Position numbers and translations under genes: made by a program
Shown: piece by piece, positions 1 to 9,718 of the stretch
Layout: every line of letters starts with the position of its first letter
How positions within the stretch are numbered: the stretch's first letter is position 1
Assembly: GCF_017303375.1 (NCBI RefSeq)
Contig: NZ_JAFKOH010000001.1
Span: 372,001 to 436,000 of the forward strand
Direction: 5' to 3'
DNA: 64,000 nt
Source: Bacillus sp. NTK074B
GTDB taxonomy: Bacteria > Bacillota > Bacilli > Bacillales > Bacillaceae_B
The notes under the pieces: generated by a model
The model's database searches: none
Seen by the model: only the letters and a program-made list of their open reading frames with translations
What the model was told of the DNA's origin: nothing

Positions 1-1730
1 TCATCCACGAGCTTATTGCCTTCTTCTGAACCATATTCTTTTTCACAATAGATCAGGAGATCGGCAAGACCCATTACGCCAAGACCGACTCGTCTCTCAC
101 CGAGTGCCTGCTTCTTATTTTCATCCAGGAAGTATGGTGTCGCATCGATGACATTGTCCTGCATGCGGACACCGACTTTTACCGTGCGCTTCAATTTCTC
201 GAAATCAACGGTTTTCGTCTCTTTATCAGCGAACTGAGCAAGGTTGACAGCAGCCAGGTTACACACGGAATATGGAGCAAGAGGCTGCTCTCCGCATGGG
301 TTCGTGGCCACTACCTTTTGACCGTATGCTTTTGCATTCGTCATATCATTGGCGTTATCGATAAAGAAAATTCCAGGCTCAGCAGAGTATGTTGCACACA
401 CATTGATCAGGTTCCAAAGCTCTTTTGCCTCGATCTTGCGGTAAGTACGAACTTTGTAACCAAGCTTTTCCCACTCGCGGACATCGCCTATGTTGTGCCA
501 TTCTTCATTATAGTATTTCATTTGCTCTTCATTGTAGCTCTCCACATCAGGAAAGCGCAGCTCATATTCCCGGTCGTTCTCCACCGCTTCCATAAAGTCG
601 CTTGTCAGGCACACAGAGATATTCGCACCTGTCAGGAATTCTGAATTATGGACGCTGTATGTTCCCCCAGTGCGGAGCTTTTCTTCTGCATTCTTAAGGA
701 TCTTTGCATCAAATCCACCGTAACCCGGGATATGTCTGTAGTTCAGGATTCCTTGATACATCGCTTCCTCTTGTTCAGTCAACGGAGTGAATTTCAACTT
801 ATCCTGAGCGGCTTTTTTAATCGTTTCATCTTCTGTGTTCTCCAGAAGGTAGCGCAGGATACGCGGGTTTTGCATTTTAGAAATAATAAATTCGATAATA
901 TCGGGATGCCAATCTGAAAGCATGATCATTTGAGCCCCACGTCTTGAACCGCCCTGCTCAACCAGATGAGTCAATTTCGCAATATCGTCCAGCCATGAAA
1001 CGGAACCGGATGATTTGCCGTTCACACCTTTTGCCAGGGTATTGCGTGGACGAAGGGTCGACCCGTTCGTTCCGACTCCGCCACCGCGGCTCATGATTTC
1101 CATGACCTGCTTGCGGTGTTCTGAAATGCCTTCACGGGAATCCTGTACGAAAGGCATCACGTAACAGTTGAAGTACGTTACATCCGTTCCTGCTCCCGCT
1201 CCATAAAGTACACGCCCTGCTGGAACAAAATGCAGGTTCACTAATTCATGATAGAATTTTTCAAACCATACTTGTCTCTTTTCAGGAGTTTCTTCCACTT
1301 CTGCCAAGCCTGTTGCGTTACGCTTCGCGATTTGTTCATAATAGACCTCCAGTGGTTTCTCAATAACATCAAGTGTTCTTGAGACGACCCCCGTTTCCAT
1401 TTCCTCCGGTTTGTCGATGGCGCTTCTGTATTCTTCTTCGATCCAGACAGATGCTTTTTTCGTTTCCCAATCGATTCCAGTGATGTAACCTAGCCCTCTA
1501 GCTGGAAATTTAGGATCTTCCTTAATGGTAAGGACCACAAAGTCACCTTCAGAAAGGGTGATTTTTTCCGTGTCTTTGAAAGAATAACGATCGATCATGA
1601 CCAGACGGGATACACCTTTGTGTGTTGTTTTCATATCAGGGGTGATGGGATGTACTAGAGGGAACAATCCAATATCCTTGTTTAATCTTTCGGTGTTTAA
1701 ATTCATCGTATTTTTCGACGCAACAGTCAT
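1..1730 (-). CDS. nrdJ: Vitamin B12-dependent ribonucleotide reductase (class II), 5' part
   Basis: The first 576 codons are present; the gene runs off the left edge. It reduces ribonucleotides to deoxyribonucleotides using adenosylcobalamin, so it needs neither oxygen nor a second subunit. The start is an ATG at 1728-1730 behind GAAGGAG. Visible are the active-site stretch VATNPCGEQPL with its conserved Cys, a glycine-rich MSRGGGVGTNGS segment, and VEQGGSRRGAQM, all typical of NrdJ. Two NrdR boxes and a promoter lie just upstream. No overlapping neighbour is seen, so it is probably monocistronic on this side. Family assignment is firm; the C-terminal part cannot be judged. Confidence 0.93.
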   Translation of the reverse strand, partial: MTVASKNTMNLNTERLNKDIGLFPLVHPITPDMKTTHKGVSRLVMIDRYSFKDTEKITLSEGDFVVLTIKEDPKFPARGLGYITGIDWETKKASVWIEEEYRSAIDKPEEMETGVVSRTLDVIEKPLEVYYEQIAKRNATGLAEVEETPEKRQVWFEKFYHELVNLHFVPAGRVLYGAGAGTDVTYFNCYVMPFVQDSREGISEHRKQVMEIMSRGGGVGTNGSTLRPRNTLAKGVNGKSSGSVSWLDDIAKLTHLVEQGGSRRGAQMIMLSDWHPDIIEFIISKMQNPRILRYLLENTEDETIKKAAQDKLKFTPLTEQEEAMYQGILNYRHIPGYGGFDAKILKNAEEKLRTGGTYSVHNSEFLTGANISVCLTSDFMEAVENDREYELRFPDVESYNEEQMKYYNEEWHNIGDVREWEKLGYKVRTYRKIEAKELWNLINVCATYSAEPGIFFIDNANDMTNAKAYGQKVVATNPCGEQPLAPYSVCNLAAVNLAQFADKETKTVDFEKLKRTVKVGVRMQDNVIDATPYFLDENKKQALGERRVGLGVMGLADLLIYCEKEYGSEEGNKLVD

Positions 1731-1798
1731 AAAGACAACTCCTTCTATCTCAAATGTTTCAATTTATGTTATTTCGCTGATGACTAATATCAAATATT

Positions 1799-1827
1799 AA
1801 GATATCACAGCCATTCTGGAAAAGCAA
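1799..1827 (-). promoter_or_regulatory. Probable sigma-A promoter of nrdJ
   Basis: On the minus strand TTGCTT (1822-1827) is followed after 17 bp by TATCTT (1799-1804), with a TG one base before the -10 hexamer (extended -10). It sits 69 bp upstream of the nrdJ start and 7 bp downstream of the nearer NrdR box. Confidence 0.55.
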
Positions 1828-1834
1828 TAAATAA

Positions 1835-1883
1835 ACACAACATATTGTGTACGAAAAATTATTCGACACACCATATATTGTGT
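1835..1883. promoter_or_regulatory. Pair of NrdR boxes upstream of nrdJ
   Basis: Two 16-bp near-palindromes, ACACAACATATTGTGT (1835-1850) and ACACCATATATTGTGT (1868-1883), match the NrdR consensus (ACAC, AT-rich centre, GTGT). Their starts are 33 bp apart, about three helical turns, as known for tandem NrdR boxes. They imply repression of nrdJ by the ATP/dATP-sensing regulator NrdR. Basis: motif seen directly; function from the known family. Confidence 0.88.
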
Positions 1884-2038
1884 TTCAGGTCAACAGGTCA
1901 TTTGTTTGTCAAACGGATAATAAGCCAATAAAAATAGAAAACGGGAGAAAATAATAGAAAACAATATAATCCATGAGTCAATTCTATTAATTCAAGACTT
2001 GATATAAATCGAAGCCGTGCAATAGTTGCTAAAATAGG

Positions 2039-2061
2039 AAAAAAGCGACAAGGATCGCTTT
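2039..2061 (-). terminator. Short terminator after lipM
   Basis: AAAGCGA (2042-2048) and TCGCTTT (2055-2061) form a 7-bp stem; the minus-strand transcript ends in a short U run (2039-2044). It lies 18 bp past the lipM stop. The stem is weak. Confidence 0.5.
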
Positions 2062-2078
2062 CTTTCTACAAAAAAATT

Positions 2079-2915
2079 TTAACGCTTAAAGTTCCATTCA
2101 TCTGATTCGTATCTGGATTTCGCAATGTCTACAACATATTGTGTTTCTTCTTCAGAAAGTTCATAGGGCTCAAGTTCGATGTTCAATCCCTCTTCAAAGC
2201 CTTTTTTGAATGCTTCCTTGGCCATGTCCATCGTGATCGTTTCAGAACTGATTTCGTTCATGGCAACCGCCTTGTTTTTGAAGGCACGCTGCATCCGTTC
2301 TTTTACTCTGTCAGATGGATAGTTAAACAGACTGAACAATTTATCTTCATCAAGATCCAGCAGAATTGAACCGTGCTGAAGGATGACACCTTTTTGACGG
2401 GTCTGAGCACTCCCTGCCACTTTCCTTCCTTCTACCACCAACTCATACCAGCTTGGTGCGTCGAAGCATACGGAAGATCGCGGGTTTTTCAATCCTTCCC
2501 GTTCTTCTGCTGTTTTCGGAACTGCAAAGTAAGCTTCCAGCCCGAGACCCTGGAACCCCTTAAGAATTCCTTCAGAGATGACCCGATATGCTTCTGTGAC
2601 GGTTTTAGGCATCTCAGGATGTTCTTCTGAAACGATGACGCTGTAAGTCAATTCATGTTCATGCAGAACTCCACGCCCCCCCGTCGGCCTTCTAACGAAT
2701 CCGAGTCCATGTTCCTTGACGGCATCAAGATTGATTTCTTTTTCTACCTTCTGAAAGTAGCCGACCGATAGTGTAGCTGGATCCCATCCGTAAAACCGGA
2801 TCGTCGGAGGTATCTTCCCTTCACTATGCCATTCAAGCAATGCCTCATCAAGGGCCATATTATAAGAAGGGGAACAATTTCCCGAATCGATGAATCTCCA
2901 TGTTTCTTTTTTCAT
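2079..2915 (-). CDS. lipM: Octanoyl-[GcvH]:protein octanoyltransferase LipM
   Basis: This 278-residue protein transfers octanoyl groups from acyl carrier protein to the lipoyl domain of GcvH, the first step of lipoate synthesis in Bacillus. It has the lipoate-ligase/transferase fold: [16 protein letters not shown] near residues 40-55, [18 protein letters not shown] near 75-92, and the catalytic Cys at position 150 in SSVCFDAP, followed by the binding Lys in [10 protein letters not shown]. subtilis LipM is the same length with the same Cys150. It stands beside yqhL and the gcv operon, the usual order, which fits its role in modifying the glycine cleavage H protein. Confidence 0.93.
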   Translation of the reverse strand: MKKETWRFIDSGNCSPSYNMALDEALLEWHSEGKIPPTIRFYGWDPATLSVGYFQKVEKEINLDAVKEHGLGFVRRPTGGRGVLHEHELTYSVIVSEEHPEMPKTVTEAYRVISEGILKGFQGLGLEAYFAVPKTAEEREGLKNPRSSVCFDAPSWYELVVEGRKVAGSAQTRQKGVILQHGSILLDLDEDKLFSLFNYPSDRVKERMQRAFKNKAVAMNEISSETITMDMAKEAFKKGFEEGLNIELEPYELSEEETQYVVDIAKSRYESDEWNFKR

Positions 2916-3064
2916 GTAACATACCTCATTTACGTCTTTGCGTTAAGATTTTGTTATGTACAATTGTGTATTGATTCAAGTCCGTTACTAGTCTATCAAA
3001 TCCCCACCAAAAAACAAAGAAAAACAGATTGGAAAGTCTTTGCTTTAAATTTAAAAAATATGTT

Positions 3065-3093
3065 TTGATTATCACTTGAATGATGAATATAAT
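3065..3093 (+). promoter_or_regulatory. Sigma-A promoter of yqhL
   Basis: TTGATT (3065-3070), a 17-bp spacer and a perfect TATAAT (3088-3093) lie 33 bp upstream of the yqhL start. Confidence 0.7.
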
Positions 3094-3125
3094 AGAAGGT
3101 AGCGCATTTGTAGAAAGGAGCATGA

Positions 3126-3512
3126 ATGATGGAAGGATTATATATTCTTTTAGTCGTACTGGGTGGAATCATCATCTATTCACTTTTTACGTTCTTCTAT
3201 CAAAAGAGAATCGTGAATACACTGACTGAAGAGGAATTTCGAGCAGGATATCGCAAAGCTCAATTGATAGATGTTCGTGAAGCGAATGAATTTGAAAATG
3301 GTCACGTCCTGGGTGCACGAAATATTCCATTGTCACAGATTAAAATGAGACAAAAGGAAATCCGTTCGGATCAACCCGTATACCTTTACTGCCAAAGCGG
3401 ACTTCGCAGCGGAAGAGCAGCTCAAATGCTGCACCGCAAAGGATACCGCGACCTTCACCACTTACAAGGTGGATTTAAAAAGTGGACAGGTAAAGTGAAA
3501 CATAAAAAATGA
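3126..3512 (+). CDS. yqhL: Membrane-anchored rhodanese-like protein YqhL
   Basis: The product has 128 residues: one N-terminal membrane segment (about residues 5-25) and a single rhodanese domain (about 35-125). The active-site loop is CQSGLRS with Cys89, so the sulfur-carrying cysteine is intact. Family members carry persulfide sulfur, but the physiological acceptor of YqhL is not known to me. AAAGGAG sits 5 nt before the ATG at 3126. The gene is monocistronic between lipM and gcvPB, both on the other strand, with its own promoter and terminator. Confidence 0.85.
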   Translation: MMEGLYILLVVLGGIIIYSLFTFFYQKRIVNTLTEEEFRAGYRKAQLIDVREANEFENGHVLGARNIPLSQIKMRQKEIRSDQPVYLYCQSGLRSGRAAQMLHRKGYRDLHHLQGGFKKWTGKVKHKK

Positions 3513-3517
3513 TGTGG

Positions 3518-3545
3518 AAGGATCACCCTGGGTGATCCTTTTTTA
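3518..3545 (+). terminator. Rho-independent terminator of yqhL
   Basis: AAGGATCACC and GGTGATCCTT pair perfectly around a 3-nt loop and are followed by a T run. It lies 6 bp past the yqhL stop. Confidence 0.85.
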
Positions 3546-3597
3546 GTGAAGTAAGGCGGGATGTGGTTTTGTGCTTAAAATGAAGGTCCGTCCCTCA

Positions 3598-3630
3598 GGT
3601 TAAAACCCCTCAGCATATCGCCAAGGGGTT
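3598..3630 (-). terminator. Probable terminator of the gcv operon
   Basis: On the minus strand AACCCCT and its complement AGGGGTT (3604-3610 and 3624-3630) form a stem followed by TTTT. The U run is short, so termination may be partial. Confidence 0.55.
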
Positions 3631-3645
3631 GTTTAGGTATTGTTT

Positions 3646-5109
3646 TTAGCTTTCTTTCGTATAGCGCAGAACCGGCTTTCTAGCTGCCAGTGTTTCATCC
3701 ATTCGTTTCACGATGGTTGTGTGAGGGGCTTCTTGGACAATTTCGGGTGTTTCTTCCGCTTCTTTGGCAATCTGGATCATGGCATCAATGAATGAATCCA
3801 GGGTCTCTTTTGATTCTGTTTCCGTTGGCTCGATCATCATGCATTCTTCCACATTCAATGGGAAGTAAATGGTTGGCGGGTGATATCCGAAGTCCAATAG
3901 TCGTTTCGCGATATCCAACGTACGGACACCTAGCTTCTTCTGACGCTTTCCACTGATGACGAATTCATGTTTACAATGACGGTCGAATGGAAGGTCGAAG
4001 TGAGGCGCCAGCCTGCGCATCATGTAATTGGCATTCAGGACGGCATTTTCCGTCACCGCTCTTAATCCATCCGGCCCCATCGTTCTGATGTACGTATAGG
4101 CACGAACGTTAATTCCAAAGTTTCCGTAGTAAGGTTTTACACGACCGATGGAGTCAGGACGATTGTAATCAAATTCGTATCCATCTCCGTTTTTCACCAG
4201 GATTGGCTTTGGAAGGTATTTAATCAGGTCTTCCTTCACTCCGACAGGACCGCTTCCCGGGCCGCCGCCTCCGTGAGGACCGGTAAATGTTTTATGGAGA
4301 TTTAAATGAACGACGTCAAACCCCATATCTCCCGGTCTTGCTTTTGACAGAACCGCATTTAGATTGGCACCGTCATAGTACAGCTTTCCGCCAGCTTCAT
4401 GAATGATGGAAGCCATTTCCATGATATTCTCTTCGAATAAACCCAATGTGTTCGGGTTTGTCAACATGAGAGCAGCCGTATCTTCTCCGACTACACGCTT
4501 AAGATCTTCTAAGTCGACCAGACCATTTTCGTTCGACTTGACCGTTACGGTTTCAAAACCGGCAACCGTTGCACTGGCAGGATTCGTTCCATGAGCGGAA
4601 TCAGGTACGATAACCTTCGTTCGATCTGTATCTCCATTCGCTTCATGGTAAGCACGGATCATCATCAGGCCGGTCCATTCTCCATGGGCTCCGGCAGCTG
4701 GTTGAAGGGTGACTTCATCCATACCGGTGATTTCTTTCAAATGCTCCTGAAGGTCATACATCAATTCAAGTGCCCCTTGAACGCTTTCTGCTTCCTGAAG
4801 CGGATTGATATGGGCAAATCCATTCAAACGTGCTACGTTCTCATTCACTTTTGGATTGTACTTCATCGTGCAGGATCCAAGGGGATAGAAACCTGAATCC
4901 ACTCCATGATTACGCTTGGATAAAGCCGTATAGTGACGCATGATATCAAGCTCCGATACTTCCGGTAGCTCCGGTGCTTCCGTACGGATATAATCGGATG
5001 GAATGAGATCGGACAATTCCACCTGTGGTACATCCATTTCAGGCAGGCTGTACCCTATGCGGCCTTCTTTAGATAATTCAAAAATAAGAGGCTGATCTTT
5101 CTTATTCAT
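3646..5109 (-). CDS. gcvPB: Glycine dehydrogenase (decarboxylating) subunit 2
   Basis: This is the C-terminal half of the P protein (487 residues) of the glycine cleavage system. It decarboxylates glycine with pyridoxal phosphate and passes aminomethyl to lipoylated GcvH. The PLP lysine is Lys273 in HLNLHKTF, followed by the glycine-rich [12 protein letters not shown] loop. [12 protein letters not shown] segment near residue 76 is also typical. The start overlaps the gcvPA stop by 8 bp, so the two subunits are translationally coupled. Length and motifs match B. subtilis GcvPB. Confidence 0.96.
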   Translation of the reverse strand: MNKKDQPLIFELSKEGRIGYSLPEMDVPQVELSDLIPSDYIRTEAPELPEVSELDIMRHYTALSKRNHGVDSGFYPLGSCTMKYNPKVNENVARLNGFAHINPLQEAESVQGALELMYDLQEHLKEITGMDEVTLQPAAGAHGEWTGLMMIRAYHEANGDTDRTKVIVPDSAHGTNPASATVAGFETVTVKSNENGLVDLEDLKRVVGEDTAALMLTNPNTLGLFEENIMEMASIIHEAGGKLYYDGANLNAVLSKARPGDMGFDVVHLNLHKTFTGPHGGGGPGSGPVGVKEDLIKYLPKPILVKNGDGYEFDYNRPDSIGRVKPYYGNFGINVRAYTYIRTMGPDGLRAVTENAVLNANYMMRRLAPHFDLPFDRHCKHEFVISGKRQKKLGVRTLDIAKRLLDFGYHPPTIYFPLNVEECMMIEPTETESKETLDSFIDAMIQIAKEAEETPEIVQEAPHTTIVKRMDETLAARKPVLRYTKES

Positions 5110-6457
5110 GACAATCCCCCAATTCTGCTGCGAATGCGTCGATTTCTTCTTTGCTTCTAAGTTCAGTAACAGCTACCAGCATATGTTGAGCCAGGCTGTC
5201 ATCCATTAATCCAAGATCGTACCCGCCGATCATCTCTTTTTCGAGAAGCATTTGATTGATTTCTTTAACCGGCCTTTTCACCTTTACGACAAACTCATTG
5301 AATGAAGGCCCTTCAAATGCGATGGAGAATCCTTTTGCTTTAAAGGCTTCTTTGGCATAATAAGCTTTTTGGATATTTTGCATCGCCATTTCTTTGACAC
5401 CCTGTTTTCCTAGGGCTGTCATAGCGACAGATGCGGCAAGAGCATTCAATGCCTGGTTGGAACAAATATTCGAAGTCGCTTTATCACGACGGATATGCTG
5501 TTCACGTGCTTGCAGGGTCAACACGAATCCGCGGATTCCGTCTTCATCGACGGTTTGACCTACAAGGCGGCCAGGTACCTTGCGCATAAGCTTCTTGTTC
5601 ACGGCAAAGTATCCACAGTGAGGTCCACCGAAGGCACTTGGGATCCCGAATGGCTGTGCATCACCGATAACAATGTCAGCACCTAATTTTCCTGGAGGTG
5701 TAAGTGCTCCAAGGGCAAGAGGATTGGACGAAACGACAAACATGGCTTTTTCGGCATGTGCCACTTCTTCGATCCCTTTCAGCTCTTCCACCCGGCCGAA
5801 GAAATTAGGATATTGAACGATGACCGCTGCAATCTCAGAGCTCATCAACTTCTTAAGTTCTTCCACGTCCGTTACACCATCATTGTGCGGGATTTCTACC
5901 ACTTCAATGTATTGACCTTTAGCATATGACCTCAGGACATCACGTGATTCAGGATGCACTGTGCTTGAAACCAGGACCTTTTTACGACGGGTCTGACCTG
6001 CACTCAGCATAGCCGCCTCTGCAAGAGCCGTTCCTCCATCGTACATGGAGGAGTTGGCTACATCCATGCCTGTCAGCTCACAGATCATCGTTTGAAATTC
6101 AAAAATGGCTTGAAGCTCCCCTTGAGAAATCTCAGGTTGATACGGCGTATAAGCTGTATAGAACTCTGAACGTGATAATACATGGTCCACGATAATCGGC
6201 ATATAGTGGTCATATACTCCAGCCCCTAAAAAGGATGTATGACTTTTTAAATCAGCATTCTTCGCTGCCATTTTTGTGAGTTCTTTTACCAATTCCGTTT
6301 CTGACTTCGCTTCTTTGATCTTGTAATCCCCTTTGAAACGAACCTGTTCGGGAATATCTTCAAATAGATCATTAACGCTGTCTACTCCTATTTGTCCTAA
6401 CATTTCCCTTTGATCTTGCTCTGTCATCGGTAAATAACGATGCTTCATGACCGTCAT
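5102..6457 (-). CDS. gcvPA: Glycine dehydrogenase (decarboxylating) subunit 1
   Basis: The product (451 residues) is the N-terminal half of the split P protein, forming a heteromeric PLP enzyme with GcvPB. The short N-terminal motif RYLPMTEQD, the SHTSFLGAG region and the SMYDGGTA segment are characteristic. This subunit has no PLP lysine, as expected. It lies 7 bp after gcvT and overlaps gcvPB, making one operon gcvT-gcvPA-gcvPB controlled by the upstream glycine riboswitch. Confidence 0.96.
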   Translation of the reverse strand: MTVMKHRYLPMTEQDQREMLGQIGVDSVNDLFEDIPEQVRFKGDYKIKEAKSETELVKELTKMAAKNADLKSHTSFLGAGVYDHYMPIIVDHVLSRSEFYTAYTPYQPEISQGELQAIFEFQTMICELTGMDVANSSMYDGGTALAEAAMLSAGQTRRKKVLVSSTVHPESRDVLRSYAKGQYIEVVEIPHNDGVTDVEELKKLMSSEIAAVIVQYPNFFGRVEELKGIEEVAHAEKAMFVVSSNPLALGALTPPGKLGADIVIGDAQPFGIPSAFGGPHCGYFAVNKKLMRKVPGRLVGQTVDEDGIRGFVLTLQAREQHIRRDKATSNICSNQALNALAASVAMTALGKQGVKEMAMQNIQKAYYAKEAFKAKGFSIAFEGPSFNEFVVKVKRPVKEINQMLLEKEMIGGYDLGLMDDSLAQHMLVAVTELRSKEEIDAFAAELGDCHE

Positions 6458-6464
6458 TCCTCCC

Positions 6465-7571
6465 CTATTTCTTTGGTCTTTTATAAAAAGGTGTTGCTAC
6501 CACTTTTGCCTTCAACTTTTTCCCTCTGATTTCCACCCGTACTTCTGTATCCAAAGCAGTAAACTCTTTATTCAAGAGGGCGAGTCCTACATTTTTCTTT
6601 AACGTTGGAGATTGTGTACCCGTGGTGACTTCACCTATTTCTTCTTCTCCGGAAAATACTTTATAGCCATGACGCGGGATGCCGCGATCGATCATTTCAA
6701 TCCCGACGATTTTTCGCGTGGCACCTTCTTCTTTTTGGTGTTTCAGCATTTCCTGACCGATAAATGGAACTTCTTTATTTACTTTTACAGCGAATCCGAT
6801 TCCTGCTTCAATCGGCGTAATGGATTGAGACAATTCTTGCCCGTAAAGTGCAAGATTCGCTTCGAAACGCAAAGTATCGCGAGCACCCAGTCCGCACGGG
6901 AGGACTCCCTGCTCTTTACCTTCTGCAAGGATCTTCTTCCAGATCGCCGCTGCATCCCCTGAGGCACAATAGATTTCAAACCCATCTTCACCTGTATAGC
7001 CGGTACGGGAAACGAGTGCATGTTTGCCGTCTATATTCACTTCAGTCTGGAATTTAAAAAATCCGATATCGCTTAACGTCTGTTCATTGGTGATTTTTTG
7101 CAGTACTTCTTCAGCAAGTGGACCTTGAAGTGCCAATTGCGCCATATGTTCAGAGATATTGTTGATTTCAACGGCATCTGTTTCATGTTCTTTCAACCAC
7201 TGAAAATCTTTATCTATATTTGCTGCATTTACAACGAGCAAATAATCATTGTCTTTTAGTTTATAAACCAGTAAGTCGTCGACCGTCCCACCGTTTTCGT
7301 AGCACATAGCCGTATACTGTGCGCCTCCGTCTTTTACTTTGGAGACATCGTTTGTCATCATTTTCTGTAAGTAGTCAAGAGCCCCTTCACCCTTCACTTC
7401 AATTTCTCCCATATGAGAAACATCGAATAGTCCTGCCCGGGTTCTTACCGCTTCATGTTCTTCTTTAATGCTTGAGAATTGCACTGGTAAAGCCCAGCCA
7501 CCGAAGTCGATGGTCTTTCCTCCATACTCCTTGTACACATCGTATAAAGGTGTTTGTTTTAACTCTGACAT
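6465..7571 (-). CDS. gcvT: Aminomethyltransferase (glycine cleavage T protein)
   Basis: The T protein moves the aminomethyl carbon from GcvH to tetrahydrofolate, giving 5,10-methylene-THF and ammonia. The chosen ATG at 7569-7571 follows AAAGGGGG by about 8 nt and gives 368 residues beginning [11 protein letters not shown], close to the B. subtilis start. An upstream in-frame ATG exists (7616) but has no better site. [10 protein letters not shown] and [13 protein letters not shown] near the N terminus and the folate-binding [13 protein letters not shown] motif are typical. It is the first gene after the riboswitch terminator. Confidence 0.95.
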   Translation of the reverse strand: MSELKQTPLYDVYKEYGGKTIDFGGWALPVQFSSIKEEHEAVRTRAGLFDVSHMGEIEVKGEGALDYLQKMMTNDVSKVKDGGAQYTAMCYENGGTVDDLLVYKLKDNDYLLVVNAANIDKDFQWLKEHETDAVEINNISEHMAQLALQGPLAEEVLQKITNEQTLSDIGFFKFQTEVNIDGKHALVSRTGYTGEDGFEIYCASGDAAAIWKKILAEGKEQGVLPCGLGARDTLRFEANLALYGQELSQSITPIEAGIGFAVKVNKEVPFIGQEMLKHQKEEGATRKIVGIEMIDRGIPRHGYKVFSGEEEIGEVTTGTQSPTLKKNVGLALLNKEFTALDTEVRVEIRGKKLKAKVVATPFYKRPKK

Positions 7572-7627
7572 GACTTTTCCCCCTTTAAATTCCTTGCTTG
7601 CATAATCCTTAACCACATTTTATCCCA

Positions 7628-7680
7628 TGAAAAAAGGACAGAAAAACCCCTTTTCATAAAGAAGTTTTCTCTGTCCTTGC
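7628..7680 (-). terminator. Riboswitch-controlled terminator in the gcv leader
   Basis: Minus-strand arms at 7664-7678 and 7635-7648 (AAGGACAGAG... paired with ...CTGTCCTT) form a long stem followed by a run of T. The 5' arm overlaps the last bases of the second glycine aptamer, so glycine binding should prevent the hairpin and allow read-through into gcvT. Confidence 0.85.
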
Positions 7681-7856
7681 ACCTGAAAGTTTACCGAAGA
7701 ACGGCTTTCCCCTTTGGTGGTTTCCTGAGTCGGAAACGCTCTCCAGAGTTGCGTCCAACAAGAGTCTTTTTGCCTGAGAGATTCACACATTAACGTGCTT
7801 GCTCCTTCGGCGCTGTCTGCACAGTCTCTCCCCTTGCTATCATTCGCCAATATTCC
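7675..7856 (-). ncRNA. Tandem glycine riboswitch (gcvT motif)
   Basis: The minus-strand leader has two consecutive glycine aptamers. The first carries GGGGAGAGACTG, GCGCCGAAGGAGCAA and AATCTCTCAGGCAAAAAGACT. The second carries CAACTCTGGAGAG, ACCAAAGGGGAAA and AAACTTTCAGGTGCAAGGAC. These are the conserved gcvT RNA elements in the expected order, with the inter-aptamer linker. In B. subtilis this RNA activates gcv transcription when glycine is high. It lies about 100 bp upstream of gcvT. Confidence 0.95.
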
Positions 7857-8017
7857 TTGAAACAATTGGTCATACTAGAAATATACAGAAGAAATGTTGT
7901 AAATGTGAATGTTCGGATTTTCAAGTTTTTCTAACAATTGAAAATCTATTTTCATCCTACCATTAAATACGAGTTTTGAGCAATCATTTTTATTAGAAAT
8001 AAGGAGATGTTTTTCAG

Positions 8018-9718
8018 ATGAATGTTGATGTTATATTTGATGAAGAGTGGGGAGAAGGTCTTGAAAGTTTAATCGAAAACGATGGACCATGGGGGAACTG
8101 GGAGCTTTATAAACTCGCCATCGAATTTGAGCACCATCTTGCAATTCCGAACTTTGAAGGCCTGCAGGCTCCAAAACATTTGGCAAATGTCACTCCTCTC
8201 CCTCACCAGCTGGAAGCAGCGAAGCAGGTAGTGGAAACGATGAACGGAAAAGCCATTCTTGCGGACGAGGTAGGACTCGGAAAGACGATTGAAGCAGGAT
8301 TAATATTGAAAGAGTATATGATTAGGGGATTGGTCAAAAAGGTGTTGATTCTTGTCCCGGCTTCCCTCGTTTCTCAATGGGCATATGAATTAAACAGTAA
8401 GTTCTTCATTCCCGCTGTACCACAGCGTAAGAGCTACGTTTGGGATCAATGTGACATTGTGGTCTCGTCCATGGATACGGCGAAAAGAAGCCCCCATAGG
8501 GAAAAGGTGTATGAGCAGGATTATGACCTGGTGATCATCGACGAAGCTCACAAACTGAAAAATCATAAAACAAAAAACTATGAATTTGTCCAAAATCTCA
8601 AGAAGAAATTCTGCTTGCTATTGACAGCGACACCCATCCAAAATCGTGTAGAAGAAATCTTTCATCTTGTTTCCCTTTTAAAGCCCGGGCATCTTGGGAA
8701 TGAATCCGGGTTTACGGACAGATATAAAAAAGGGGATCGCACACTACAGGAGGATGAACATCTAAAAAGCCTCATCAACAAAGTGATGATACGCAATAGG
8801 CGCGGCGATACAGGGATTGAATGGACGAAACGGCATGTAAAGACAGTATTGATCGATTTCAACGAGGCTGAGAGAGATTTATATAACAGTATCGACCTGC
8901 TCAGGGGAAGATATGATGACTGGGCAAATTCCAGCTCTTTCTCTCTCCTCACCCTTCAAAGAGAAGCGTGCAGCTCCCGTGAAGCTGTATTTTACACGCT
9001 CAAGAATATGCTTGAAAAGAAGGAATCCCCTACACCTGCTTTTGAACAAATGATTGGCACACTGATGAAAAAAGTAGAAAATGTGACCATGAACTCAAAG
9101 GCACAAAAGGCACTGGAAATTGTCCAATCGATTAATGATAAAGTGATCATTTTCACAGAATATCGGGCAACCCAGCTCTACCTTCAATGGTTTCTGAAAC
9201 AGCACGGAATCAGCTCGGTCCCTTTCAGGGGCGGATTTAAACGAGGAAAAAAAGACTGGATGAGAGAATTATTCCAGAAACATGCACAGGTGTTGATTGC
9301 GACTGAAGCAGGGGGAGAAGGAATCAACCTCCAATTCTGTCATCACGTGATCAATTTTGATCTGCCATGGAACCCGATGAGATTGGAACAGAGAATTGGC
9401 CGCGTTCACCGTCTTGGGCAGACAGAAGATGTTCATATTTATAACTTCGCTACAAAAAATACAGTTGAAGAACATATCCTGAAACTTCTGTATGAGAAAA
9501 TAAATCTGTTTGAGCGGGTGATCGGTCAACTGGATGAAATACTCACCCGCCTGGATTTCAGGGATTTCGAAGAGCATGTGACAGATATCCTATCTTCATC
9601 CCGAACAGAGGGAGAAATGAAGATCAAAATGGAGAATTTAACAAGTATGATACAATTTGCAGAACAACTAAAGGAGGAGAAATCAAATGCAGCAGCACGA
9701 AATTCATCGATTTCTTGA
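8018..9718 (+). CDS. yqhH: SNF2-family DNA/RNA helicase YqhH
   Basis: The 566-residue protein is a two-domain SNF2-type ATPase. Walker A is ADEVGLGKT (Lys89), the DEAH box is IIDEAHK (about 175), motif III is LLLTATPIQN, and the C-terminal domain carries ATEAGGEGINLQ and QRIGRVHRLGQ (motifs V and VI). The family translocates on double-stranded nucleic acid; no precise substrate is known for YqhH. AAGGAG precedes the ATG at 8018. It diverges from the gcv operon and overlaps yqhG by 32 bp, so the two are co-translated, as in B. subtilis. Confidence 0.9.
   Translation: MNVDVIFDEEWGEGLESLIENDGPWGNWELYKLAIEFEHHLAIPNFEGLQAPKHLANVTPLPHQLEAAKQVVETMNGKAILADEVGLGKTIEAGLILKEYMIRGLVKKVLILVPASLVSQWAYELNSKFFIPAVPQRKSYVWDQCDIVVSSMDTAKRSPHREKVYEQDYDLVIIDEAHKLKNHKTKNYEFVQNLKKKFCLLLTATPIQNRVEEIFHLVSLLKPGHLGNESGFTDRYKKGDRTLQEDEHLKSLINKVMIRNRRGDTGIEWTKRHVKTVLIDFNEAERDLYNSIDLLRGRYDDWANSSSFSLLTLQREACSSREAVFYTLKNMLEKKESPTPAFEQMIGTLMKKVENVTMNSKAQKALEIVQSINDKVIIFTEYRATQLYLQWFLKQHGISSVPFRGGFKRGKKDWMRELFQKHAQVLIATEAGGEGINLQFCHHVINFDLPWNPMRLEQRIGRVHRLGQTEDVHIYNFATKNTVEEHILKLLYEKINLFERVIGQLDEILTRLDFRDFEEHVTDILSSSRTEGEMKIKMENLTSMIQFAEQLKEEKSNAAARNSSIS

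Noticed and set aside
1731-2038. Cobalamin riboswitch in front of the B12-dependent reductase
   Set aside because: No B12 box or matching structure; NrdR boxes explain the control.
7620-7865. Open frame of 81 codons on the minus strand upstream of gcvT
   Set aside because: It lies inside the glycine riboswitch and terminator; no ribosome site or family.
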